64,000 nucleotides of DNA from Sphingomonas sanguinis. Its GTDB lineage: Bacteria; Pseudomonadota; Alphaproteobacteria; Sphingomonadales; Sphingomonadaceae. Shown piece after piece: positions 16,644 to 25,241 of the stretch (position 1 is its first letter; each line of letters opens with the position of its first letter). The notes under the pieces are model-generated. The model ran no database searches and was not told the origin of the DNA. It was given only the letters and a program-made list of their open reading frames with translations. The position numbers and the translations under genes were made by a program. The DNA is taken from positions 3,910,001 to 3,974,000 of the forward strand of contig NZ_CP079203.1 in assembly GCF_019297835.1 (NCBI RefSeq), in the 5' to 3' direction.

Positions 16644-19306
16644 CGGCAGGCGAGCCGCGCCCCGACCCCGATGCCCTGCTGCGCGCCGCCGAGCGCGAGG
16701 GGCGCGGCCGCCTGAAAATCTTCCTGGGGGCAGCGCCCGGCGTCGGCAAGACGTTCGAGATGCTGTCCGAGGGCGCCGCACGACGGCGCGACGGCGTCGA
16801 CGTCATCGTTGCGGTCGTAGAAACCCATGGCCGGGTCGAGACCGAGGCGCTGGTCCGCGGTCAGGAGGTGATGCCACGCCGCGCCGTGCCCTATGAAGGA
16901 CGCACGCTTCATGAAATGGATTTGGATGCGGTACTCGCCCGTGCCCCCCGCCTCGCCCTGGTCGATGAACTCGCCCACACCAATGCGCCGGGCAGTCGCC
17001 ATCCGAAACGCTATCAGGACGTTGAGGAGCTTCTGGCGGCGGGGATAGACGTTTATTCCACCGTCAACATCCAGCACGTCGAAAGCCTGAACGACGTCGT
17101 CGCCAGCTTCACCCGCGTCCGCGTGCGCGAGACGGTGCCCGACCGTATATTGGAGGCCGCCGAGATCGAGGTGGTCGACATCCCCCCCGACGAACTGATC
17201 GAGCGGTTGAAGGCGGGCAAGGTCTATCTGCCGCAGGAGGCGACGCGAGCGCTGTCGCATTTCTTCTCCAAGTCCAACCTGTCGGCCCTGCGCGAACTGG
17301 CGCTGCGGCGGGCGGCGCAGGCGGTCGATGCGCAGATGCTGGACCATGTCCGGTCGCTTGGCGTCGGCGGGCAATGGGCGGCGGGCGAGCGGCTGGTCGT
17401 CGCGGTGAGCGAACTGCCCGGTGCGGACGAACTGGTCCGTGCGGCAAAACGCGCGGCCGATGCCTTGCGCGCGCCGTGGACCGCCCTGTTCATCGACACG
17501 CCGCGCACCGCCACCTTGGGCGAGGCACAGCACCGGCGGCTGGCCGCGACCATGACGCTGGCGACGCAACTGGGCGCGGCGGTGGCGACCGTGCCCGCGC
17601 CCAGCGTCGTCGAGGGCATACAGGCCTTCCTGACCGACGCTCGCGCCACCCAGTTGGTCGTCGGCAAGGCCAAGCGCTCGCGCTGGTTCGAGTTGCGCCA
17701 TGGCTCGGTCGTCGACCGATTGGTGCGCGAGACGCCCGGCGTCACCGTCCATGTCCTGCCGGTCGGCGAAGCGCCGGTCGAGCGCGAGCGGACTAGGCGG
17801 CGCGGGCAATGGGGCTCGCCCATCGGCTATGGGCTGACGCTGCTCGGCGTCGTGGCGGTGACGGCGCTGGCGAGCGCGCTGTTCCACATCCTCAACCTCG
17901 GCAATGTCGCTTTGCTCTATCTGTTGCCCGTCATGGCGGCGGCGAGCCTCTACGGCCTGCGCACGGGTCTGTTCGCGGGACTGGCATCGAGCCTGGCCTA
18001 TAATTTCTTCTTCCTGCCCCCCGTCGGCACGCTGAGCGTCAGCAATCCGGAAAACGTCATCTCGATCTTCGTCCTGCTGGGCGTCGCCGTCGCGACCAGC
18101 CAGTTGACCTCGCGCGTGCGGGCGCAGGCCGATCTCGCGGCGAGCAGCGCACGCGACAATGCGACGCTGGCGGGATTTCTCCACCGCCTGAGTGGTCTGG
18201 CCGACCCGGCGGAGGCGTCGCGTGTCATTTGCGAAGACATCGCCAGGCTGTTCGAGGTGCAGGCGGTGTTGCTCACCCCGTCGCCCGCCGGACTGGCAGT
18301 GCAGGCGGCGACCAAGCCCGATTATCGGCTGGAGACGATGGAGATGGCCGCCGCCCACTGGGCGTTCGACACCGGTGCGCCTGCGGGCAAGGGATCGGCG
18401 ACGCTGGCCGCGTCCGAATGGCTGTTCCAGCCATTGAAGGCGGGCAACCGGACGCTCGCCGTATTGGGGCTGGCGCGGGAGGCCGGGGGCGAGCCGGTGC
18501 GCGCCGACCGCCTGCCGCTATTGACCGGATTGATCGACCAGGCGGCGTTGATCCTCGAACGGCTCCGGCTGGAGGCGGAGGTGCGCGACGTCGATGCGGT
18601 GCGCACCCGAGACCGGCTCCGGGCGGCACTGTTGTCTTCGGTCAGCCATGACCTGCGCACGCCGCTGACCGCCGTCATGGCCGCCGCCGCGCAACTGCGG
18701 CAGGGCGCGACGCCCGAGCTGATTTCGACCATCGAGGGGGAGGCGTCGCGGCTCAACCGCTTCGTCGCCAATCTGCTCGACATGGCGCGGGTCGAGGCGG
18801 GGGCGCTGAAGCTGAAGATCGAGGCGATCGACCTGAGCGACGCGGTGACGGGTGCGGCACATGACGCCCGCCGCGCGCTGGAGGGGCATGCGGTGCGGCT
18901 CGACGTGCCGCCCGACTTGCCGATGGTCCGTGCCGATCCGCAGCTGCTGCACCACTGCCTGCTCAACCTGCTCGACAATGCCGGGCGCTACGGCGATCCG
19001 CGGACCGAGATCGTGATCGAGGGGCGGCACCGGCACGGCACCTTGCGCCTGTCGGTCCTCGACCATGGCCCCGGCCTGCCGCCGGGGCGCGAGGCGGAGG
19101 TGTTCGAGACCTTCCGGCGGTTGGAAGGCTCGGACCGGGTGGCGGGCGGCACCGGCCTGGGCCTCGCCATCGTTAAGGCCTTTGCCGAGGCCATGGGTCT
19201 GGGCGTAGAGGCGGGCAACCGCGAGGATGGCGAGGGCGCGGCCTTCGCGCTCTGCTTCCCGCGCGATCATATCATGCGCGATGGCGCGCCGGAGGGAATG
19301 GCCTGA
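16640..19306 (+). CDS. kdpD: Osmosensitive K+ channel histidine kinase KdpD
   Basis: An 888-residue membrane sensor kinase that controls kdp expression in response to low K+ or turgor. Domain order: N-terminal KdpD domain with Walker A GAAPGVGKT (residues 30-38) and a conserved HTNAPGSRHPKRYQDVEELL segment; a universal-stress-protein-like domain (~250-370); four transmembrane helices of the DUF4118 type (~395-500); a GAF-like region (~510-640); HisKA with SSVSHDLRTPLT (H670); and an ATPase domain with LLNLLDNAGRYG and GGTGLGLAIVKAF. All expected motifs are intact. It overlaps kdpC by 4 bases and kdpE by one base. Confidence 0.96.
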   Translation: MTAGEPRPDPDALLRAAEREGRGRLKIFLGAAPGVGKTFEMLSEGAARRRDGVDVIVAVVETHGRVETEALVRGQEVMPRRAVPYEGRTLHEMDLDAVLARAPRLALVDELAHTNAPGSRHPKRYQDVEELLAAGIDVYSTVNIQHVESLNDVVASFTRVRVRETVPDRILEAAEIEVVDIPPDELIERLKAGKVYLPQEATRALSHFFSKSNLSALRELALRRAAQAVDAQMLDHVRSLGVGGQWAAGERLVVAVSELPGADELVRAAKRAADALRAPWTALFIDTPRTATLGEAQHRRLAATMTLATQLGAAVATVPAPSVVEGIQAFLTDARATQLVVGKAKRSRWFELRHGSVVDRLVRETPGVTVHVLPVGEAPVERERTRRRGQWGSPIGYGLTLLGVVAVTALASALFHILNLGNVALLYLLPVMAAASLYGLRTGLFAGLASSLAYNFFFLPPVGTLSVSNPENVISIFVLLGVAVATSQLTSRVRAQADLAASSARDNATLAGFLHRLSGLADPAEASRVICEDIARLFEVQAVLLTPSPAGLAVQAATKPDYRLETMEMAAAHWAFDTGAPAGKGSATLAASEWLFQPLKAGNRTLAVLGLAREAGGEPVRADRLPLLTGLIDQAALILERLRLEAEVRDVDAVRTRDRLRAALLSSVSHDLRTPLTAVMAAAAQLRQGATPELISTIEGEASRLNRFVANLLDMARVEAGALKLKIEAIDLSDAVTGAAHDARRALEGHAVRLDVPPDLPMVRADPQLLHHCLLNLLDNAGRYGDPRTEIVIEGRHRHGTLRLSVLDHGPGLPPGREAEVFETFRRLEGSDRVAGGTGLGLAIVKAFAEAMGLGVEAGNREDGEGAAFALCFPRDHIMRDGAPEGMA

Positions 19307-19989
19307 TGCCCGCGACGATCCTGGTGGTGGACGATGAAGTCGCGATCCGTCGCCTGCTGCGCAACACGCTGGAGCAGGCGGGGCATTTGGTGGTCGAGGC
19401 GCGCGACGGACGCGAGGCGCTGGCGCGCGCGGCGGCGGACCATCCCGACGCGGTGCTGCTCGACTTGGGGCTGCCCGACCGCGACGGGCTGAGCCTGATC
19501 CCGCTGTTGCGCGGGGCGGAGCGGGTGATCCTGGTCGTCTCGGCGCGCGAGGCGACCGAGGAAAAGGTCGCCGCGCTCGATCTGGGCGCGGATGATTATG
19601 TCACCAAGCCGTTCGACACGGACGAATTGCTGGCGCGGCTGCGCGTGGCGTTGCGGCACCGACGTGCGGCGGAAGCGGCACCAAGCGTAGTGCGGACCGC
19701 CGATCTGGCGATCGATCTCGACCGTCGCGTCGTGACGCGCGGCGGTGAGGAACAGCATCTGACGCGCAAGGAATATGACGTGCTGGCCGTACTGGCGCGC
19801 CATCCCGGCCGCGTGGTAACGCACGACAAGATCATCGACGCCGCCTGGGGCGGGGACGAGGACCCGCGCATTGATTATCTGCGCATCGTGGTGCGCAACC
19901 TGCGCCAGAAGCTGGAAGCCCCGCAGCCGGTGGGAAGCGTCATCGCGAACGAACTGGGTGTGGGGTATCGGTTGCGGGTGGAGGGGTAA
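19306..19989 (+). CDS. kdpE: KDP operon response regulator KdpE
   Basis: A 227-residue OmpR/PhoB-type response regulator. The receiver domain has the acidic pair in VVDDE (D9-D10), the phosphorylation site D53 in LLDLGLPD, and the conserved lysine in YVTKPF. The C-terminal winged helix contains LTRKEYDVLAVLARHPGRVV and YLRIVVRNLRQKLE, which bind DNA upstream of kdp. The ATG overlaps the last base of kdpD's stop (TGATG), so the pair is coupled. It ends the kdp operon; a long palindromic element follows. Confidence 0.96.
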   Translation: MPATILVVDDEVAIRRLLRNTLEQAGHLVVEARDGREALARAAADHPDAVLLDLGLPDRDGLSLIPLLRGAERVILVVSAREATEEKVAALDLGADDYVTKPFDTDELLARLRVALRHRRAAEAAPSVVRTADLAIDLDRRVVTRGGEEQHLTRKEYDVLAVLARHPGRVVTHDKIIDAAWGGDEDPRIDYLRIVVRNLRQKLEAPQPVGSVIANELGVGYRLRVEG

Positions 19990-19998
19990 GAGCGCCTT

Positions 19999-20155
19999 GT
20001 TCCCCGGCGAAGGCCGGGGCCCAGCTGCTATAATGCGTGAAGCGCGCGGGACGATGAGGGGGAGGCTATAGCAAGCGCTTGGTGGATGCCTCCCACGCAT
20101 CGCCCCGCGCGCCATCAAACCCGCCGAAACTGGGCCCCGGCCTTCGCCGGGGAAC
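19999..20155. repeat. 157-base nested palindromic element (REP pair) between kdpE and map
   Basis: The outer arms, 19999-20024 and 20130-20155, are 26-base perfect inverted repeats; each arm also folds on itself (CCCCGGC-GAAG-GCCGGGG). A second pair of arms, starting at GCGCGCGGG near 20042 and ending at CCCGCGCGC near 20112, matches at 22 of 25 positions. The whole element can form one long cruciform-like structure. It lies between two convergent genes (kdpE ends 19989, map ends 20160) and probably also stops transcription from both sides. There is no room for a gene. Confidence 0.85.
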
Positions 20156-20159
20156 GGAT

Positions 20160-20924
20160 TTAACCTATTTTCTCCCCCGTCCGCAGGGTCAGCACCTCGA
20201 CCCCGGTCTTCGTCACCGCAACCGTATGCTCGAACTGCGCCGACAGCTTTCCGTCATCGGTCACCACCGTCCAGCCGTCATCGCTGGTCGATACCTTGCG
20301 TGTACCCTGGTTGATCATCGGCTCGATGGTGAATGTCATGCCCTCGCGCAGAGGCGCGCCCGTGCGCGGCCGCCCGAAATGCATCACATCCGGAGCCTCG
20401 TGCATCTCGCGCCCGATGCCGTGGCCGCAATAGTCGCGGACCACCGAATAGCCGTTCGCCTTGGCATGTTTCTCGATCGCCGCGCCGACATCGCCCAGTC
20501 GCGCGCCGGGTCGCACCTGGCGGATGCCCTTCCACATCGCTTCCTGCGTCACGCGGACCAGCCGCCTTGCGCCCGGTGAGACTTCGCCGACCATGTAGGT
20601 CTTACTGGAATCCGCAATGAAGCCGTTCTTTTCCAGCGTGATGTCCAGATTGACGATATCCCCGTCCCTGATCACGTCCTCCGCGCTCGGCACGCCGTGG
20701 CAGACGACCTGGTTGATCGAGCTGTTGAGCACATAGGCAAAGCCGTACTGCCCCTTGCTCGCGGGCCGCGCGGACAGGTCGTGGGTGATATAACGCTCGA
20801 CCAGATCGTTGATCGCCAGCGTCGACATGCCGGACAGGCTCACCCCGTCGAGCATCTCGAACACCTGCGCCAGCAAGCGCCCGGAGACGCGCATCAGCGC
20901 CAGTTCCTCTGCCGTCTTCACCAT
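20160..20924 (-). CDS. map: Type I methionine aminopeptidase
   Basis: A 254-residue M24 metallopeptidase that removes N-terminal methionine from new proteins. The five metal ligands are present in family context: D in VNLDITLEKNGF, D in SSKTYMVG region, H in DYCGHGIGREMHE, E in FTIEPMIN, and E in QFEHTVAVT. HGVPS carries the substrate-binding histidine. Length is standard. Its ATG is one base after the stop of the ParD-like gene, so the two form an operon. This may be an extra copy beside the housekeeping map; the window cannot tell. Confidence 0.95.
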   Translation of the reverse strand: MVKTAEELALMRVSGRLLAQVFEMLDGVSLSGMSTLAINDLVERYITHDLSARPASKGQYGFAYVLNSSINQVVCHGVPSAEDVIRDGDIVNLDITLEKNGFIADSSKTYMVGEVSPGARRLVRVTQEAMWKGIRQVRPGARLGDVGAAIEKHAKANGYSVVRDYCGHGIGREMHEAPDVMHFGRPRTGAPLREGMTFTIEPMINQGTRKVSTSDDGWTVVTDDGKLSAQFEHTVAVTKTGVEVLTLRTGEKIG

Positions 20925-20925
20925 G

Positions 20926-21132
20926 TCAGGCGACCAGCGGTTGCGGCAGGGGGAAATCGGCGGCGGCCATCTGCGCCTTTACGATCTCGTGGAAGGTCAG
21001 CGTCGGATTGGCCTCGGCCAGCATGCCCATCTTCATCCAGAATTCCGCCTGCGCGTTGATCGAGCGGCACATGACCGTGCTCGCGCGGCGGATTTCTTCG
21101 TGAAGCTGGTCGTCGATTTTTACGATACCCAT
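20926..21132 (-). CDS. ParD-like ribbon-helix-helix protein linked to map
   Basis: A 68-residue protein starting MGIVKIDDQLHEEIRRASTV, with a ribbon-helix-helix-like N-terminal strand followed by two helices (SINAQAEFWMKMGMLAE). This matches the ParD-like antitoxin family (PF11903 type, recalled) that is commonly found beside map in proteobacteria. There is no ParE-like toxin next to it: the downstream gene is methionine aminopeptidase. It may be a transcriptional autoregulator of the pair. A 7+7 palindrome (21129-21149) overlaps its start codon and would fit an operator. Confidence 0.8.
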   Translation of the reverse strand: MGIVKIDDQLHEEIRRASTVMCRSINAQAEFWMKMGMLAEANPTLTFHEIVKAQMAAADFPLPQPLVA

Positions 21133-21149
21133 ATATGAAGTGTATATGG
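21129..21149. promoter_or_regulatory. Palindrome over the ParD-like start codon, candidate operator
   Basis: CCATATA-N7-TATATGG is a perfect 7+7 inverted repeat in an unusually AT-rich spot. It covers the first codon of the ParD-like gene on the minus strand. Ribbon-helix-helix proteins bind such palindromes, so autoregulation of the ParD-like/map operon is plausible. No experimental support is visible here. Confidence 0.45.
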
Positions 21150-21175
21150 TCCGTATATTGATAGCGCAAGCCGGA

Positions 21176-21535
21176 TCAGGCGGTCGGGCGGGTCAGAACG
21201 AAGGTTGCGCAGCCCGCCATGACGGTGGCGACCAGCAGCGCCAATGGCCAGTGCGGCCGTGCCCCCAGCAGGAACAGGCCATAACCCAGCGTCATGCCCC
21301 CGCACGCCATCGCCTTTCCCCGCCGCCCGATCGCGCCGTCCTGCCGCCACGCGCGCAGGGTCGGGCCGAAGCGGGGATGGTCGAGCAACCACGCCTCCAG
21401 CCGGGGCGAGGAGCGCGCGAAACAGCCTGCCGCCAGGATCAGGAAGATCGTCGTCGGCATCAGCGGCAGGATCGCCCCGATCACGCCGAGCGCGACGAAC
21501 AGGCACCCCAGGATGAGCCAGCCGAGCCGTATCAT
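21176..21535 (-). CDS. YbaN family (DUF454) inner-membrane protein
   Basis: A 119-residue hydrophobic protein starting MIRLGWLILGCLFVALGVIG, followed by AILPLMPTTIFLILAAGCFARSS, which is the diagnostic DUF454/YbaN pattern (LPLLPTTPFLLLAAFCFARSSPR). It has three to four transmembrane helices and the HPRFGP.. linker. The molecular function of the family is unknown. It is transcribed toward map/ParD-like but starts separately, 44 bases before the ParD-like start. Long in-frame extension upstream to 21961 covers non-coding repeats and is rejected. Confidence 0.88.
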   Translation of the reverse strand: MIRLGWLILGCLFVALGVIGAILPLMPTTIFLILAAGCFARSSPRLEAWLLDHPRFGPTLRAWRQDGAIGRRGKAMACGGMTLGYGLFLLGARPHWPLALLVATVMAGCATFVLTRPTA

Positions 21536-21590
21536 ATGTGATGCGTAGCGGGGTGTGGGGGTGGGGGGAAGGGTGGTTCGAGGCGCACCC

Positions 21591-21608
21591 CCTCCCGCAA
21601 GCGGGAGG
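21591..21608. repeat. Single REP hairpin
   Basis: CCTCCCGC-AA-GCGGGAGG is a perfect 8+8 palindrome followed by GTGGATGGGGGGAGG, a shortened version of the larger CCTCCCC...GGGGAGGTGGC elements. It lies between the S9 peptidase gene and the YbaN-family gene. Confidence 0.6.
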
Positions 21609-21651
21609 TGGATGGGGGGAGGGCAGGCCGCAAGGGCTGAAACCTCCAAAA

Positions 21652-23766
21652 TTACGACCCCGCCACCCCCAGCTGCGACAGCATGAAGGCCTGCCACTCC
21701 GCATTCTGCCGTATCCGTTCGAACCGCCCGGACTTGCCGCCATGCCCGGCCTCCATGTTGACCCGGAACAACAGCGGATTGGCATCGGTCTTCTTCGCGC
21801 GCAGCCGGGCGACCCACTTCGCCGGCTCGTAATATTGCACTTGGCTGTCCCACAGGCCGGTGCCGACATAGAGCGCCGGATACGCCTTGGCCGCGACATT
21901 GTCGTAGGGCGAGTAGCTGAGCATATAGTCGTAATAGGGCTTGTTCGCCGGATTGCCCCATTCGTCATATTCGAAGGTCGTCAGCGGGATCGAGGCGTCG
22001 AGCATCGTCGTGACCACATCGACGAACGGCACCTGCGCGATGATCAGCTTGTAATCCTGCGGCGCCATGTTCGCGACGCCACCCATCAGCAGCCCGCCCG
22101 CGCTGCCGCCCATCGCGGCCACCCGGCCGGGTGCTGCATATTTCTGCGCAATCAGATAGCGGGTGACGTCGATGAAGTCGGTGAAGCTGTTCTTCTTGTT
22201 CAGCAGATGGCCGTCATCATACCAGCCGCGCCCCATTTCCTGCCCGCCGCGGATATGCGCGATGGCATAGACCACGCCCCGGTCGAGCAACCCGATCCGC
22301 CCCGCATCGACCGAGGGATCGGTCGAGATGCCGTAACTGCCATAGGCATATTGGAAGAGCGGCGCGGTGCCGTCGCGCTTCACGCCCTTGCGGTAGACGA
22401 TCGACACCGGGATGCGCGTGCCGTCGCGCGCGGGTGCCCAGACCCGTTCGGTGACATAGAGCGCCGGGTCGTAGCCGGGGACCGGCGTCACCTTCAGCGT
22501 CCGGCGCTCGCCGGTGCGGGCGTTGATCTCATAGGTCGTGGTCGGCGTGACCAGCGAGCCATAGGTATAGCGGACCCAGGGCGTGTCCGGCTCTTCGTTG
22601 ATCGACAGGCCCATGCGATAGGCGGGCTCGTCCGCCTTGACGGGCACGGACTTGCCCGCATCGGTCAGCAGGCGGATCATGCGGTTGCCGCCTTCGCGCT
22701 GGTCGATCGCGACGAAGCCGTTGAACGGCTTGAACGCCTCGATGAAGACGGCGTCGCTGCCGGGCACCAGGTCGCGCCAGGCGGCGGCCCCCCTGGCCAT
22801 GTCGGCATCGGCCAGCGTCACCAGCTTGTAGTTCTTCGCGCCGCGATTGGTGCGGATGATCCAGCGATGACCCAGATGGTCGGCGCTATAACGGAACTCG
22901 CGCTCACGCGGCGCGATGACGGTGAAGGCGGTCGGCCGGGCGGCGGGGGCACAGCGTTGCTCGTCGCTGACCGTGCTCTGGACGCCGATACAGATATAGC
23001 TGTCGTCGGTCGTCCGGCCGACGCCGATGCTGAAGGTGTCGTCCTTCTCCTCGTACAGCATCCGGTCGGCGCTGACCGGCGTGCCCAGCACATGGGCCAT
23101 CGCACGATAGCCGCGCAGCGTCGTGGGGTCCTTGGCGATGTAGAGGATGGTGCGATTGTCCGCCGCCCAGACGATGTTCGGCTCGATATTCGTGATCGTG
23201 TCTTCGTAAATGCGCCCGGTCGCGATGTCCTTGACCTTCAGCACGTATTGCCGCCGCCCGACCGTGTCCTCGGCCCAGGCGACCAGCCTGTTGTCTGGGC
23301 TGACCGCCCAATCGGACAGCGAGAAGAAATTGTGGCCCTTCGCCATGGCGGGCTGGTCGAACAAGATGGCGGCGGGCGCGGTGGCGCTGCCCTGGCGGCG
23401 TTCGATCAGCGGATAGTCGGCGCCGGTCGCGAAGCGCGACGAATACCAATATCCGTTCTTGCGGTACGGAACGCTGCTATCGTCCTGTTTGATATGGGCG
23501 ACCGTCTCTGCATAGAGTTTCGCCTCCAGCGGTTTCAGCGCGGCCAGTTGCGCATCGGCATAGGCGTTCTCGGCATTGAGATAGGCGAGCATCTCCGGGT
23601 TCTTGCGGGTGTCGTCGCGCAGCCAATAATATTCGTCCTCCCGCGCGCCATTGGGCGAGGGGACCTGATGGGGTTTTTTGGCCGCGACCGGCGGCGTTGC
23701 CTGTTGCGCCGTGGCGGGCATCGCCACCGCGAGCGCCATCAATCCCGTTGCCGCCAGCCACCGCAT
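21652..23766 (-). CDS. S9 family oligopeptidase B-like peptidase
   Basis: A 704-residue prolyl-oligopeptidase-family enzyme with a signal peptide (MRWLAATGLMALAVAMPATA), so it acts in the periplasm. An N-terminal seven-bladed propeller is followed by an alpha/beta hydrolase domain with catalytic serine in GGSAGGLLMG (S555); DASIPLTTFEYDEWGNP and the C-terminal MEAGHGGKSGRF carry the aspartate region and catalytic histidine, a pattern typical of oligopeptidase B. Such enzymes cleave short peptides after Arg or Lys. The gene has a long intergenic gap on the 3' side with a REP hairpin. Signal peptide presence is common for sphingomonad copies. Confidence 0.92.
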   Translation of the reverse strand: MRWLAATGLMALAVAMPATAQQATPPVAAKKPHQVPSPNGAREDEYYWLRDDTRKNPEMLAYLNAENAYADAQLAALKPLEAKLYAETVAHIKQDDSSVPYRKNGYWYSSRFATGADYPLIERRQGSATAPAAILFDQPAMAKGHNFFSLSDWAVSPDNRLVAWAEDTVGRRQYVLKVKDIATGRIYEDTITNIEPNIVWAADNRTILYIAKDPTTLRGYRAMAHVLGTPVSADRMLYEEKDDTFSIGVGRTTDDSYICIGVQSTVSDEQRCAPAARPTAFTVIAPREREFRYSADHLGHRWIIRTNRGAKNYKLVTLADADMARGAAAWRDLVPGSDAVFIEAFKPFNGFVAIDQREGGNRMIRLLTDAGKSVPVKADEPAYRMGLSINEEPDTPWVRYTYGSLVTPTTTYEINARTGERRTLKVTPVPGYDPALYVTERVWAPARDGTRIPVSIVYRKGVKRDGTAPLFQYAYGSYGISTDPSVDAGRIGLLDRGVVYAIAHIRGGQEMGRGWYDDGHLLNKKNSFTDFIDVTRYLIAQKYAAPGRVAAMGGSAGGLLMGGVANMAPQDYKLIIAQVPFVDVVTTMLDASIPLTTFEYDEWGNPANKPYYDYMLSYSPYDNVAAKAYPALYVGTGLWDSQVQYYEPAKWVARLRAKKTDANPLLFRVNMEAGHGGKSGRFERIRQNAEWQAFMLSQLGVAGS

Positions 23767-23825
23767 TGCCGTCCCCCTTGTCCAGAAGTCGGCAGGATGG
23801 CGGCCCGGCCACGATCACGCAAGCG

Positions 23826-24992
23826 TCATCGGGCGGCCCGGCGCAGAACCCCATAACCCAGCAGCCCCGCCACCAGCGATCCCGCCAGCACCCCCAGCTT
23901 GGCCTCCGCCTGGAGCAGCGGATCGCCGGGAAAGGCGAGCAGCGTGATGAAGATGCTCATCGTAAAGCCGATGCCGCAGAGGAGCGCGGTGCCCAGCATC
24001 TGGGACGTCGTGGCATGGGCGGGTGCGTCGGCGATTCCGATGCGTACCGCCAGCATCGTCATGCCGAACACGCCGATGACCTTGCCGAGCAACAGCCCCA
24101 GCGCGACACCCAAAGTGACCGGCGCGGCAAAGGCGCTCACCGGCAATCCCAGCACCGGCACTCCGGCATTGGCCAGCCCGAAGATCGGCACGATCAGGAA
24201 ACCGACGGGCTTGTGCAGCGCATGTTCCAGCCGGTGGAGCGGGCTGTCGCGCGTATCATCCTCGCCATCGGGGCGGGCCGGGGTAGGGGTCATCGGGATG
24301 GTGAAGGCCAGCAGGACGCCCGCGATGGTGGCGTGGATGCCCGACCGGATCATGAAGACCCACAGGACCAGCCCGACGAGCAGATAGGGCGACAGCCGTT
24401 TCACGCCCACCCGGTTGAACGCCGCCAGCAACGCGAGCATCGCGGCGGCCCCGCCCAGATCGACCAGCGACAGCGACGAGGAATAAAAGGCCGCGATCAC
24501 CGCGACCGCGCCCAGATCGTCGATGATCGCCAGCGCCGCGAGAAAGACGCGGAGCGATGCCGGAACCCGGTCGCCGACCAGCCGGATGACGGCCAGTGCA
24601 AAGGCGATGTCGGTTGCCGCCGGGATCGCCCAGCCGGACGCGGTGTCGCCGCGATTGAAGGCGAGATAGATCAGCGCGGGCACCACCATGCCCCCCAGCG
24701 CGGCCAGCCCCGGCAGGATACGGCGCGGCCAGGTGGACAGCTGCCCGTCCAGCACCTCGCGCTTGATCTCCAGCCCGACCAGCAGGAAGAACACCGCCAT
24801 CAGCCCGTCATTGATCCAATGCTCGACCGACAGCGGCCCCCAATGCCGGTGGAGCAGTCCGGCATATCCGGCGGATAGCGGCGAATTGGCAAGGACCAGC
24901 GCGACGGCGGCGGCGGCCATCAGCACCAGTCCGGCCGAGGTCTGGGAGTCAAGGAAACGACGGATCGCGCTGATGCGCGTCGGGTGGGACAT
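23826..24992 (-). CDS. nhaA: Na+/H+ antiporter NhaA
   Basis: A 388-residue inner-membrane antiporter exchanging two H+ for one Na+, used for pH and salt homeostasis. About twelve transmembrane helices can be traced. Ion-binding aspartates are in the pair AIIDDLGAV (helix V), and AAATDIAFALAV provides the helix IV TDI signature. Also conserved are FFLLVGLEIKRE and the late GFTMSIFI segment. I chose ATG 24992, eight bases after GGAG; ATG 24998 is only two bases from it. It ends 59 bases before the S9 peptidase start. Confidence 0.95.
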   Translation of the reverse strand: MSHPTRISAIRRFLDSQTSAGLVLMAAAAVALVLANSPLSAGYAGLLHRHWGPLSVEHWINDGLMAVFFLLVGLEIKREVLDGQLSTWPRRILPGLAALGGMVVPALIYLAFNRGDTASGWAIPAATDIAFALAVIRLVGDRVPASLRVFLAALAIIDDLGAVAVIAAFYSSSLSLVDLGGAAAMLALLAAFNRVGVKRLSPYLLVGLVLWVFMIRSGIHATIAGVLLAFTIPMTPTPARPDGEDDTRDSPLHRLEHALHKPVGFLIVPIFGLANAGVPVLGLPVSAFAAPVTLGVALGLLLGKVIGVFGMTMLAVRIGIADAPAHATTSQMLGTALLCGIGFTMSIFITLLAFPGDPLLQAEAKLGVLAGSLVAGLLGYGVLRRAAR

Positions 24993-25113
24993 GGCCATGG
25001 CTCCGGCAGGACTGATCCTCGCTGGCGGCCCGACCAACGATCATCCTGCCCGTGACTTGTCCACGAACACCCTGGGGAGCGATGTCGCATGACGCAGGGA
25101 GTGGGGCAAGATT

Positions 25114-25241
25114 AATCCTCCCCGGTACGGGGAGGGGGACCAGCGAAGCTGGTGGAGGGGGCGTGCCGCTAGGGGCGTCCCATGGGGAAGCCCCCCTCCG
25201 TCAGCGCTCCGCGCTGCCACCTCCCCGTTCCGGGGAGGATT
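25114..25241. repeat. Palindromic repeat element, copy B (about 128 bp)
   Basis: Bounded by AATCCTCCCCGG and its inverse CCGGGGAGGATT. The reverse complement aligns end to end with copy A (10984-11112), including the central CCCTAGCGGC and GACGGAGGGGGGCTTCC segments. Its right 41 bases are also the last codons and stop of the epoxide-hydrolase-like gene. Confidence 0.8.

Noticed and set aside
12159..16781. Long minus-strand frames opposite kdpA-kdpC
   Set aside because: The Kdp proteins on the plus strand are certain; the opposite frames are hydrophilic low-complexity shadows.
20926..21132. A complete ParDE toxin-antitoxin system
   Set aside because: Only a ParD-like protein is present; neither neighbour is ParE-like. 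One is map and the other a YbaN-family membrane protein.
21536..21961. An N-terminal extension of the YbaN-family protein to 21961
   Set aside because: The extension crosses a REP hairpin and overlaps the end of the S9 peptidase gene; its sequence is low-complexity, and the internal ATG at 21535 matches the family start.
21538..23856. A 772-codon frame on the plus strand antisense to the S9 peptidase
   Set aside because: Shadow of the peptidase codons; composition is arginine/histidine-rich with no family signature, while the opposite strand has a signal peptide and catalytic motifs.
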